The translations under genes and the position numbers were made by a program. A stretch of DNA of 64,000 nt from Pampus argenteus (lineage: Eukaryota > Chordata > Actinopteri > Scombriformes > Stromateidae). The stretch's first letter is position 1; every line of letters starts with the position of its first letter. A model generated the notes under the pieces. That model searched no databases, was not told where the DNA came from, and saw only the letters and a program-made list of their open reading frames with translations. Where the stretch lies: positions 7,271,001 through 7,335,000 of the forward strand of contig CM072860.1 in NCBI GenBank assembly GCA_036937835.1, written 5' to 3'. Of this stretch, positions 25,651 to 38,600 are shown piece by piece.

Positions 25651-28600
25651 CCATCATTAAGTCATCTTTGAAACTCAAACCCTTATCAGCACGTCCATGA
25701 AAAAGTATAAAATGAAGTTCTCACAAGAAATCCTGATAACACATCAGCTGACTGCCGACACCGTACTGATCTTATCTGCTGGATTGAGTAAAGTACTAAT
25801 TAAACCAAATCTTACGTTGCCCTCTTTTTCCCTCTGCTCACACTACTTTACACAACAAACACATTCTGTTACATCTTGGTGCAGAACATTTATTATTAAA
25901 AAAAAGGATAAAGAACAAAGCTTAACACTTGCTATACTGGCCTGTCTATAAATTAGTTTTTAGACAATCAGGCTCTTTTACAATCAAATGTGATTAGCGA
26001 CATTTTTATTTATCTGATGTTGAAGTGTGACACATCTTCAACGGTTTATGTATTCCAAACTATTCTTTTATAGTGTTAATGTGGTTAATTCTCATATGTT
26101 TCATCTTTTTTTTTTTGCTGCACATTTTTTCTTTACATTGGTTTTCAGTAAGACCCTCACAACTGGCTCTTGGAGTTTTCCTCTTGCAAGTCCACTTAAG
26201 ATGACAAAAGTAGCCGTCTGCAAAGATGTATGGCCTCAAATTATGTCGCAAGTTTTTCCCTAGCTGTTGCTGATGGCACTTTGGGAGGAAAGTGATAGCA
26301 AGTTGTGAGAAAGCAAAGTGGCTGGGCTTTATAACCTATTGCCTTGTCTGCCATCCGCAGGGATCAATTAGTCTTCCTTGTGTAATAGCTGAAAGCAGAA
26401 AAAGCTGAAAAACATATACTTTCTCTGGAGTAATAACAGGGTTTCCACTTGCTTCTAGTGTCTAGGCAGCATCGGAGCTCTTTGTGCTTGTCAGATGTGC
26501 GGCTCATAATACGAGTGTCCACAGTACTGTGCACAAATATATATTTAAAAAAAAAAAAAGAAGCTACAATGTGTCCCTACCCATGTAGAAATATTAATAT
26601 TCTGAATGTAAAGCTTTCTAATTTCATAATATTTCACTACATGTATCTCAAATTCACCTCTGAACACAGAGATGCACATTCACAGCTGTTGTGTCTGGAC
26701 TGCTGGAGTTGGAGGCTGCTGAGTTGACACCATCAAAAGCACCATATTTAATGGATCACACCCACGAGGTAAACATGCATCTTTCTAGTCAGATAGTATT
26801 TCCTGTGCTATATGTTCACTCTAAACATCACCTTGTGAGCTAAATAATCAATGGTTGCCCTTCTGGCAACCTCTGGGCTATCTGGCAGAGGACACAGAGA
26901 GGGAAATATTGCATTTTTTTTATTTAAAAAATAAAAAATAAAAACTATCTGTAGCATTTTTTGATCCTTGAGGGCAAGTGAGAACAGAACCATTTTCCTC
27001 CTTTACCAACTTTTTCTCCCTTGGGTGACATCTTGTCACCAGCGTCAGGAGGACAAATGTTAATTGACGGTGACACCCTGATATGTTCTTTTGAAAAGGG
27101 CCATTGCACTGGTAAATAACTGCACTTCATCAATCTTCAAAATGTTTTGGTAGTTGAAAGAAAGCAATCTCAACATATCAGCTGTAATCATTTTCTTTTC
27201 TTTTATATTTTCGGGAAAAATATTAGTAAAGTTCAAGTTCAAGTAAAAAAAGTGGTTGAACTAGAAAGCTCAAAAAAACTTATTGTAGAATAGTTCCCGT
27301 TTGATCATTTGATTATATAACTGGTCCAATTATTGTCTCCATTTCCATCCATGCAGCCATGCTCTCCACAACTAACAGTGCCTTAAATCTCTAAAATAAA
27401 TCAAAATGTTTTGGCACAGGTTATTGTAGCAACTCACTTCCTGTTTCCACAACTTCCCATGAAATGTTTTGCCTGAGGACGTCTTTAAATAAGCACATGT
27501 TGATATTAGATTTTCAGAGGTTTGTCATTAAAACAAAGATATTATATTGAGAAGATCAGAGTTCACATACCTCCAGCAAACTCATTTAACTGCCTCAAGT
27601 GGCTTGTGACTAAGCCAGTGATTTCATTAGTATGTTATCCTCTCGTACGGTCTTAAAGTGGCCACAAAACTAGAAGGCAAAACAAAGTTCTACCACAAGA
27701 AAAAAAAAGTTTTGATGATGGAGAGCAGTTTAGGAATTTATGTTTTTTTTATGTTATGTTATGTTCTTTTCTCTTTCACATTACATATTAATATTAACAG
27801 CCTTCTCTTCAACCACCTGCTGGTCACTGCTGCTAATAGCTTTGGCCCTGGTGACCACCACTGTGTCTTATCGCAATTGAATCTACAATTTACATGAGGT
27901 GACCCCTGCATTTGCCATCAATGAATCTTCCATTCTGTGAAGCACTCTGCTTTAGTAAAAGCAGTTTGTGAAAAGCCAGTTGCAGAAACAACAACCTCAG
28001 TGTATGAAACAGATTTTAAAAAATTAAATATCTGAAGCGGTGAGACCGTATAGTGGAGATGGATGTTACTGCTGGTGACCTTTATTTGGTCTGTTCCAGA
28101 AAATGCAATATAGACCATCTATGTGACAGACAATGACGGACATTAAAAAGTTAAATCACTGCAAATTGTGCTTTAGAGTATCATTTGAATGAGAACATCG
28201 CTGCTATTTATTAGCTTAGCCACACTCATGGAAACAAATGGAAAGTCTTCATCTGAATGCCATTATTGTGACGATAGCTGTTTGTGAAGAAAGCAGCAAA
28301 GACCACATTCAGATAAATCTTACAACTAAAAACTCCATGAACCCTATTCTCTGATGGACAACCTGAGCAAATAGCCTTGACATTTTGCCATACTCAAACG
28401 AATGCTGTGCTGATGTACAGATGAATTTACTACATTTATCTGCGATATGTCCTTGTAATATTGAAGTCCGTCCAGTATAACATACTGTCACTGGATGACA
28501 AATCATACAACTCAATCTGAATTTTCCTTCCTTTTCAGAGATTAGCAGACATTATCAGGAAAAATAAGTAATAAAAGTCCAAAAGCTTCATTACCTACAT

Positions 28601-31600
28601 TCATAATTGTTGCAACATAACTAGTTTATTCATTAAAACATGGGAATTAAAATGCAGGTGTAATATTCTGCACTTTCAGTGCAACTAACATTACTGACCC
28701 AAATGCACATTATTTTCCAATTAAGTTTAAGATGAGATAACACATGCTGTCAAAAGTATGGAGAGGCAATAAAAAGCAAATGGCTCAAGTGTCCTTTTCC
28801 AAATGGTGTGCCCAATGAGGCCTTCCTAACCTCAGGCGAATGTTATTATTCCCATCTTATTTATTTGGAATTGAACATCCATTTTTATTTCACATTTGCT
28901 CAGAAATCTAGACAAGGCAATCGCATCTCTACCGCTGGGCCCACATATTGTTAGAAATTACACTTTCAATTTACGACGGCACAGCCTCACTGTAGGCTGC
29001 CTCTTTTGTGATGACCGGCAAGGACAATTGAAAAAATACAATGGGTTACAATACAATTGGCATCATAGACTGAATTTGATGAAGGTCTTTGACAGCAGAA
29101 GGTGGGGGCAATAAAACACAACTTGTTTGTTATACTAAAAAATATTTGATGAGATCGAGACGTTCGGTAAATGTGTATTTGATGATAGTAACAGAAAGCT
29201 CGGGTGAATCTTGGTATTAGGCCACTTAAAATCTCGCTCATTACTGCCCATTCATTGCATGTTCAGGATACAAACATAGAATGTATTATATAATAACATT
29301 TCTCCCTTTTGAGGAGTATGTATCTGTAGCAGAAAAAAAGTTCAGAGAGACTAAAATACACTATTTCTCATATATTATTATTATATTATATTATTACGTC
29401 ACTTGGAGCTATTTAAGGACACGATATCAACAGCTCAAATTCTCCAGACAGATTGTTCTGTCTGGCTTGACTTTTTTACTGAAAATGCGACGACTCATCT
29501 CAGCGAGGGGGTGTGCGTTTGACGGAGGAATCAAGCAAGTCAACCTGCTGAGATTACAGAGAGCTCACGTATTTATTTCGCTACCGCAACTAACTGACAG
29601 TCCCCTGCATTAGTGTTTGTGCAGACTCCAGTTTTTCAGTGTTTTCAAAGGACGTGCAGCTGTCTTTTTTGTGAGACTGCTGAGTGAGACTAGTGCAGGA
29701 AAATATTCAGGTGGTACTCTGAAACAGAGGATGACTTTAAAGCCCCATTCGGAAGAGAATTATTTGTCTGGAGGTGGTTGGGTGATTTTAATATTGCATG
29801 CACTGATCAATAATTTTGATGATATCTAAAGCATGTGTGTGAGCGATTTTTTCTTTCTCCCTAACCCAGTGGTAATTACAGTCCAAACACCTACTCCTTA
29901 CCACCTTATTAGGCCTCAAACAACCTCATTCCCAGACAGTCTTTTTGCTTGTTTTATCAGCTCAACATGCAGCTGGAGTTCTTTGTGGAAATTAAAGAAG
30001 TAACCTGATAGACGCGACATACATACATTACCTTATTTGGGAAAATCAAGAATAAGAAGTGGGAAGAGTAAAAATCAAGCAAGACCCTACATCCTCATCA
30101 AACTTCAGAGGAAGCAACTACTGTATTAACTGCTGGATAAATGCATACATAACGTAGTCAAACAAACACCATCCATCTTTGTTATGCACACAGTGTTCTA
30201 CTATTAGATTTGATCCTTGGTCCCCAGTTGTGAAACATCTGCCAATCAGCCAAAAGGCAATTCCCCATCTGGATGATGCATTATATATGCATTATTATAT
30301 TGATGCCAAGCATTTTTACAGTATCTGTCTGCAAAACAGTTAATTGAGTTGATTTCAAATGCTTGTTTGTTCGATTAAATGGTAAGGGCTGACTTAATTC
30401 ATTTGGAAATTCTGATGTTGGACGTTATATATATTTTTTGAGTAGGTATTAAAAAGATTAAAGACCATGACATTAGCTGTGAATAACCGGTGGTGTTGCC
30501 ACAAGGGTCACTTTGCCAAAGAGGATTCAGCCAAGCAGGTTCCTCCCCCATGTAAAAAAGAGCTCTTGTTATGCATCGTGCCCTAGAACGCAGAGCTTCA
30601 CAGTCGACTGGGTTCCATCATCGTTCCAGCTACCTAATGAGTGATTGTTTGTGGGCTGATAAAATTAAACTGCAAGCCTCGCTGATTTCAGCAACAGGTG
30701 TTTTTCTCCGTCTCATAATAACATGAGAGACAGGGGTTTTCACCACATACTCAGGATGATAATGTATTCTGGTTTAGCGATTCTCTTGGTTTACCATTCC
30801 CCCTCACGCAACAAGCAACAAGAAAAGGAAAAGATTTAACCAATCATGCTCCTTTATGAGACCTGTTAACCTAATACCAAAAGAAAATGTCCAAGATTCA
30901 AGATAAAACACACAATCTCCAACAGATACTTGACATTTCTTATTTCTCCCTGTTGTCTTTAAAGTTACAATCCTGAAGATTTCCATGAAATCAAATCACG
31001 CAACAGGAAACTAGTAATACATGTAATCCAGCAAAATTGTAGCTCATTGATAACAGCCAGGAATTTGCACATCTTAAAAACAACAACAATGCTAAGCCAC
31101 GAATAAAATTTTTTTTTTTTTTGTATACACAGTGGTTTAGATTCTTCTACTTCTATAGCAAAGTACAAGCAAGTTTCATTTTCTTATGTTTTTCAGAAAA
31201 ATAATGGTGTATAGATACTGTTCACTTCAAAAGGTATGTCGATAAAGTTCCTTATTGCTACCTGGTCTAGTGGGTCGGTATCAAACCTGCATTTTTAGCT
31301 TCCTTATTCAACAGAATGTAAAATGTTCTTTCAACCAAGACACTTCTTAATGAAATCATATCTGCAAGTACTTAATATGATAATCTCAATTATAATCAAT
31401 TGTTGAGGTGTGAATATGCCATGACTTCTGTAAACAAAAGTAGTTCTGCTCCGTGGCGGGATTCACTTCCAAGCCTTCAGAGAAATAAAATGTTTTAATA
31501 GCCTCTTTTCCTGTTAATGATATTCCGTTCGTTCTTAACACACCACTGCACAGATATTGAAACCATTCATTTCTGTAATAGGGAAAAGGGGCCCACAGAG

Positions 31601-33176
31601 AACTCAATCTGAATGTTGTATTCTTGACACTTAGTTTTCTCTGATAACAGTTTTAACATCCCGCACCATCATCTATGGACTTACTGATGTTATAGATTTT
31701 CTAACAGCTTTGATGTTGTGGTTTGGTCAATTCCAAATTTCACAACAGCATAGAGATCACCTTAAATATTATTGACACTCAATTTAATGCTGTAAGTAAT
31801 ATTAAAATGCAATATACAGCTTTGTCAAGTCAAGGGTCATGAGTCAGTGCATTTACAGTACAAGTAATATTTACTAAAGAGAGCCCCGTGCTCTTACCAT
31901 GACCTCAAGCGATGTTAGCAAGAAAACATGAATACAGATACGTTTCTGAATGCCTAACAAAACAATACCTCCTAATCACATCAATATCCAAGTGTCTTTA
32001 CTTAAACAAAGCAGCAGCTGGTTGTGATCTGATGTTCAACAACTGTTTTTAAAGTCGCGGTCTTCCACATTTAAATCAGCCAGCATAACTGTGAGGGAGA
32101 TATCTATATAAAAAAAAAAGATTACAACTTTATCTTACACATAAATAAAAATTGAAGTATGTGCGTGCAGTCATACATTTCTTAGCATTCATCATGTAAC
32201 CTAGCAATGTGATGTAATGTATGAAGTCAGCAGTAGCTTCCCCTGGGCCATGTGCTGGATCCAAAAAAAAAAAGCAGTTAAAGCGAAAACGAGCCAAAAG
32301 GTGCAAACAACACCCAGAGGGCTTTATTGAACACAGTGTCTGCGGTGATAAGTAAAAGGCTTTATTCAGATCGATAGACAACACATTAACCTTTAGCTCT
32401 TCAACACAACGGGATCAATACACTCACGCAGTTAACTCACTCCGCAAGACTGTGGCAATGTTGTTTAGATGTGAACAATCTGGATGTCTTACTATTTCGT
32501 GAAACTAGCTCTAAATAAATGATGGGGAGGGGTGGGGGGTCAAGCAGGCATCATGATTTCAAAGAGTCATTGTAGCCTGGTGTTCAGATTCATCGTATTG
32601 ATTATGCAGTGATGTGTGTGTCATTAGCATACACAGCACATGTTGTATATGTGTAGCAGATGTACAGTTTTAAATGAAATAAGCAAGAGATGAAGGTGAT
32701 TTGACATTGCAAGCTACCAGCCTCAAAGATGGAGGCAAGGATTGAGGAGATAGGAATGAGGTGGTCGGGATGTTTTTTACGCAATCTGACTGTGCTTTAA
32801 GTGACCAGTGGATGAAGACAGTATTCTCCATTAAAGGTTAGATTCTCCCGACATTAATGATAAATGCACGTTCCCAAGGTCATAAAACATTTGGAATATT
32901 AATCTGCTGCTGAATCCCTTTGGGCATGAGACCATTTGACCACTTATCTTTTTGTATACAAATTGGTGAGAATGAAGAAAAGGACAACAGATTGCACACT
33001 GCCAGCGGATTTTGTATATTTTAAATTACACTGCAGAATGTGAAGCTGTTTTGGCCTAACAGAACAACTGTCGACATGGTAGCTTTTGTTTTGTTTTATG
33101 CAGCTCTCTGGAGTGATGCTTTTTCTACATTGGTCTGCAAAGTGTTTTGCCATTATTGCAGTATTGGATTGGAATG

Positions 33177-33220
<44 letters not shown>

Positions 33221-33845
33221 AAATATAAAACTGCTAGCCACACATCACCAAAATAAACAGCCAAAAGGTGGCCACAGTGGAGTAAACAATGGAATCTGTG
33301 TACAAACACACCGACTCCAACTCCCTGTAGCACAATAGGAAAAAGGAAGCGTCTTCCAACATGGCTTTCTCAATAATTCCATAAAACAAATGAGGTGGGG
33401 ACTTCCAGACAACATTTACACATTTCCGCTACAGCTGATGTATCCCATGCGACTCCTGAAAAACACCAAACAAGCCGACACCTACACTATTGTTTTCATG
33501 GTTGTTTCTGCCCTGTAAACGCACACTCGAAACGTATGCAAAGCGTATACACCGTCAATGATTGCAGACCGTTCTCTTCAATCCTCATGTACAGGGAGCA
33601 ATCTTGACATGTCATCGCATCAGTTAATTTCACACTTCACTTGATACTTTGTGATGTAACGGGAAACCGTATTTGCCGAGGTCTTGAGCAGTCAGCCCAG
33701 TCATATTCACCAAGAATATGAAGCGGGGTGAGTATGTAAGAGAGTTGCTGGAATTACTGAATGTGTTGTAGGATTTCATTGTGTTATAATTTTGGGAGGT
33801 AGAGGGTAAGGTTAGGGCTTGTGTCTTTCTGAAGATTTTCCATGC
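25651..33845. other. Gene-poor non-coding stretch
   Basis: Low-complexity items only: poly-A/T runs, TTATG repeats near 27748-27765, ATT repeats near 29365-29395, and the (TA)n at 33181. The longest frame (29281-29613) is AT-rich, tyrosine/isoleucine-rich and unrecognised. No exon or repeat family could be supported. Confidence 0.5.
33181..33210. repeat. (TA)15 microsatellite
   Basis: Thirty bases of uninterrupted TA, followed by CACACATATA. Confidence 0.95.
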
Positions 33846-34515
33846 ACACAAGGCTAATTTCTATCAATTTTTGTTCACATATTTGTTTAAATCTGTGGTA
33901 GTGAGCACTAATCCTCATCCAACTTACAGGTGTGGCATATCAAGACGCTGATTAAAATGTTTTATGTATAAAAAATAACCATAACCCCACTGCCACTATG
34001 CGGTACTTTGTGAACGATTTGCTGATATCAAAGTTGTGAACACACATGACGTCTGCCATCTGACCCGTACAGTGAAAACTGGGACTCGTCTGTGAAGAGA
34101 ACATTTCTCCAAAGTGCCAGACGCACTTTGTGGAGGTCCTGGACTGTCAGGGAGACGCATGGTTTGTGCTTGTGAGACTAGTTGGATATACTGCCAAATT
34201 CTCAGAAACAACATTGGACATGGCTTATGGTGGTGAAATGAACATTCAGTTCACTGGCAACAGCTCTGGTGGACGTTCCTGCAGTCGATATGCAAATTGT
34301 ACGCTCCCTCAAAACTTGTGACATCTGTGGCATTGTGTTGTGTGCTAAAACTGCACATTTTAAAGTGGCTTTTTAATCTTCTTCATGCTGTTTAATCAGC
34401 GTCACACCCATCAGATGGATGGATTATCTTGGCAAAGAAGAAGTGCTCACTACCACAGATTTAAACAAATTTATGAACAAAATTTGAAAGAAATAAGTCT
34501 TGTGTGAACTCTGTG
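33846..34515 (-). mobile_element. Internally deleted Tc1-like DNA transposon with long inverted ends
   Basis: The two ends are inverted repeats of roughly 70-110 bp. Within them 33881-33909 and 34442-34470 match perfectly over 29 bp, and the motif AGTGAGCAC appears at both sides. Internal sequence (for example CAACAGCTCTGGTGGACGTTC and CTGCCAAATTCTCAGAAACA) resembles the antisense body of a very abundant fish Tc1/mariner-like element. On the minus strand 34096-34082 encodes FTDES, the first catalytic-Asp motif of such transposases, followed by QFSLYGSDGR. A jump from CCAGACGCACTTTG to TGGAGGTCCTGGACTG (about 34125-34140) marks a large internal deletion. The outermost terminal bases typical of the family are not seen, so borders are approximate. 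It is non-autonomous and decayed. Confidence 0.8.
34038..34330 (-). pseudogene. Tc1-like transposase remnant
   Basis: A remnant of a DD34E-type transposase gene, read from 34330 down to 34038. Only the first catalytic-Asp block (FTDESQFSLYG, around 34096-34064) is recognisable. The other catalytic residues are lost in the internal deletion or lie in damaged sequence. The remaining frame is broken, so no functional protein can be made. Confidence 0.6.
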
Positions 34516-35628
34516 TATGGAAATCATGTTAAAAGACACATCTCAATTTCCCACCTGCTTATCAACTGCAATGAATAGTTATGTAAATCCTATTAATTGG
34601 ACAAATAAAACAATGAATTTTAATTATAACTATTATAATTCAGTCCCACAAACCTTACGCTCAGCGCATACCGTGTTGCATTTTATAACGCGTCATTTTG
34701 AGGCAGCATGACTGTAGACATGTAGGTCAATGCGAAGATGTGAAAGGAGATTATCATTTGCCAATTTGGATTCGGTGCTGCAATCTGAGGCAGAGTCACG
34801 TCACCGGTTGACAATATTTCAACTTGGGTGAACATTTAATTGTGTTTGGAGTTGTGTGACTCCAGGAATGTACAGAGGAGGAAGCGGAAAGGAAAGCGGT
34901 CTGAGGATGGACTTGAGTTTTTAGCGAGTTTGGAAATCAGTCCATCTGTGAAGTCATCAAGTTGCTTGTTGTCACAGCAAACATCTGTTATGGAACTCGT
35001 CTATTGACTGCTGGTGGCCAAAAAACACAAACTGGAAAAAAAAAAAAATAATAAAACACTCAAGTGATCAAAGTTAGGCCAAAAATTCATTCTGCTTTGT
35101 GCCTAAACAGTTTTGTCATTGTCTTGAACTGAATCCACAAAGATCTAAACTACAATGACCTGCTCCCTTTATGCAGCACTCACACAGCCAATTGATGGGA
35201 TTTGATACTGCAATCAGCTTAGGTCAGACGTTTTCAAAGTGGGAGGTGGGCCTCCAAACAGTTTGATTCAAGGGAACATAAACTACAATTTAAGAAAAAT
35301 ATCTTATACAAAGTGCCTGCCGCCGACTGTACAACTCATACTTGAAGATTTCAGTTACCATTTCAAAATTAAACATTTCACATATCCAGTTTACCATGAA
35401 GTGAAAGCTGAATGGAGCCTATTGCAAATATGGTAGCATGCAAAACGATCCAATGTGGGAAAAAACATTAGAAATGACTTCCACACTTATGGACCATAAA
35501 CATGAGAGCAAACTCAGATCAATGAGATTCCATTACCATCCTATCTCATTTCCCAGAGCTGAATTGGAAATGGGTTAGAGATGGATTGTGTCATTACCAA
35601 TTCCAGTGGATCCACAGGAGCCATAGAT

Positions 35629-35630
<2 letters not shown>

Positions 35631-35666
<36 letters not shown>
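35631..35666. repeat. (GT)18 microsatellite
   Basis: An uninterrupted GT run of 36 bases. The Cys-Val open frame across it is an artefact. Confidence 0.95.
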
Positions 35667-35668
<2 letters not shown>

Positions 35669-38600
35669 TATCAGCACCCCCCTGCCAATGGATAGGTTTT
35701 TAGTGACAAGCAGGAAGGTGAGCAGGAGTTCATGCACTATCACTACAATCATAGTTGTTAATATGCTTGCCTCAGATCCGGAGCTACAGGAGGTTCAGCT
35801 TCTTGTTTGGACTCCGAACTATGGCTTTGCTTACAATCGCTTTTTGATGGTGAAAATACTTTAGTTTTGAGGACAAAGCTTATTACTAAAATGCTCGTTA
35901 AAATCACAGATGGAAGAATATTTGACTGTGGACTGATCAGCCGAGAGACAGAAATCCTCAAACATGAGGTCCTTTTTCCCGTTATGCCTTTGTTTTATTC
36001 AGGCTTGTTTATACATTGTTCTTGCCATTTACAACAGTATTGTAATAAGTGAATAATTATCCTAACAATACCTCATCTGACCCCTCACAAACAACTGCTG
36101 TAATAATGCCTTAAAAACCAAAACATAAAGTTAAACATCCATAAGAGAGATTATACCTACTCACCAATGCCAGCAAAATACATGTTTCAGATCATAGAAC
36201 CAGTTATCAGCAGCTCTAAAAGTACACTTTGCAAAATGTATATAGAGAGACAGAATTGATCTAATTAACCCAATATGTAGAACTGCAACAGTTATTTTAT
36301 TTTTCAATGATTTACAAGTCAATCCCTGACAGTAGAGGAAGAGGCAACATTTGATTCACTAACTTGAATGCAAAAGGACTTTGATAATGTTAATACTCAA
36401 AGCTTGGCAAATGTACACGGCATCGGCCCATCTAGAGTGGTCAGTAGCCAGTTATTCATTCAACAGGGTTTATGCTTTCCTGTTGGTTTTATTAAGTTTA
36501 AGTATTGCCATCAATGATTTGTTGTATCATAATCACATTTAAATTTTTGTTTTGGCCTTAGATTGTTTTTAATCCCATTTTAAAAAACACTTTAGTTTGC
36601 ATCTTTGCATGAATGATTATTATTATTATTGTTATTACTAAATAAGCAACAAAAACTGCAAGAATCAACATATTATTCTTGGAGCCTCAGTTAAACAAAG
36701 AGGAAACGTAAGAGATATTTGTCATGTTTGGTGTCACTAGACATGACTGAAGGGGCCAAACAATGTGCTGTTCATTATCAGGTGATAAAGTACGGTAGAC
36801 ATGTTCTTCCAAAAAACAAAGAATTCATGCAGGTTGTGCACTTGAGCTTGAGTCTGACTCAGCCTGACAACTGAACCATTTTCTTTGCTTGTGTAACACA
36901 GACATGCTAACACATCTTACAGATTGTTGCAGGTTGTTAAAACACAACAAACTGGGACTTGGTTGTGGTTGTAACTTTATTGCTATTTGCTGGGAGCATA
37001 TGATGCACATAGGTTGACTTCTAACACTGTGCGAGGCATAAAAATGGAAAGCTACTACGTCAAGGGAACAACGCTACAGAATAGGTACAGTTAAATTATG
37101 TCCTTGTGCGTTTTGACAACAGGGAGATATCACAGAAGCATCTGCAGACTCACTTGGAACAAATTGTGCAGAAATACACTGATGGTAACGACACGGGAAG
37201 AAAGTTTTTTTTAGCGGTTTTGCAAAGTGACGTGTCAATGCCAATTCACCCAGTACACTGCAAGAATAAACTATTTGCCATCAAACTTTAGACACCAAAT
37301 ACATGCTGAACACATTGCTTTATTAGGGATGAGACACCATGTTACGAGTCAAAGACAATGGTAATGCATCTCAGAGACCCTGTTCCACTGGCAACGGGAG
37401 GAATGTCATTGTGGACAGTTTCATTAAATCACAGGCTAATTGCCAATAAGACAAGGTCTGCTCACAAACATGAGTAAAATGAGACGGGAGCTGTTGCCCT
37501 CTGTAAAAGCCAACATGCTGAGAGAACTGTAGTCGACAGGAGTGATGACAGCTGGCAAGACAAAAATTAAACTGTACACATACGAGCCAAGAATCAGTGT
37601 CTGCATTCTCCACACTGTTCATCCTGATGTCAGCATCAGCAGAGACAAAGGAAAAACTCGTAGGCCTACAAAACTCTATCCATCCTGTCTGCTTGACCCA
37701 GCTCCCAAAAAGACAACATCGTGCCAGATGGGCCACTAACTTGTGTTCCAGAGTTGCACAAATATTATGGATTACATACGTCCAATGATGACAAGAAAGT
37801 AAAAATTTTAAATTAAAATATTTGGCATTTGTATAAAAATTCAACCATGACCAAAACCTTATTCAACAAAATCGCTAAGTAGCCCAAGACTGATCTGTGG
37901 TTGAACTGTCTAAAACATAGTTGCTCTACATGCTAACACCTAACAAGGGGAGTTTGGGGAGCTTTTATACATAATTGTACATTTATCAATTTGTGCTCTT
38001 TTCCCAAAACTCAGATTGATTGCTAACCTGCATGTCTGCGAACTGCCTGTGGTAATTAAACTAATTAAATATTCATTTCAAATGTGTAAAAATCATTAAA
38101 ACTATAATAAGTGACATAATGGATGCACCTTTCCTTCTCTTCGTCATTGATCCTGCATTTTTTTCATTCACTATGGGGACAAGCAACCAATATATATACA
38201 GTATATACACACACATTTGCTGCATACCAAACAAACACACAAACAAAACCACCACACAGTACCAATTAGGCAACCGACTTAAAAAGAATACACTTTGAAC
38301 AGTGCATACTGTGTGTGTGTGTAGTCTGCAACGATCTGCCGATATTTCAGTATAACTGATGATTAAGTATGATGCCCATGACCTCCAGGAAGAAGATAAA
38401 ACAGCAGTAAAGGCAAATTAGGAAGAGGAGAAATGAAATAAAATACTGCAGTTATATTTAAAGGCTTAAATGAGAAATAATATCCCTTACCTAAAGTCAA
38501 TAACCAGTAAAAAATGTAAATCTGAGCTGAGATGTCTTCATTTCTAATCACCAAGAGGGAGCATTCCCTTAATTTAATTACATTTAGACAAAGAAATAAA

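Noticed and set aside
32944..33333. 129-codon minus-strand open frame
   Set aside because: Runs through the (TA)15 microsatellite, giving a Tyr-Ile repeat; an artefact.
35222..35290. GTTTTCAAAGTGGGAGGTGGG, like a common fish repeat start
   Set aside because: The match is short and diverged and no second end is seen; too weak to annotate.
37371..37844. 157-codon minus-strand open frame
   Set aside because: No motif, cysteine/histidine/phenylalanine-rich composition typical of chance frames, and overlapping plus-strand frames are open as well; no splice or start context.
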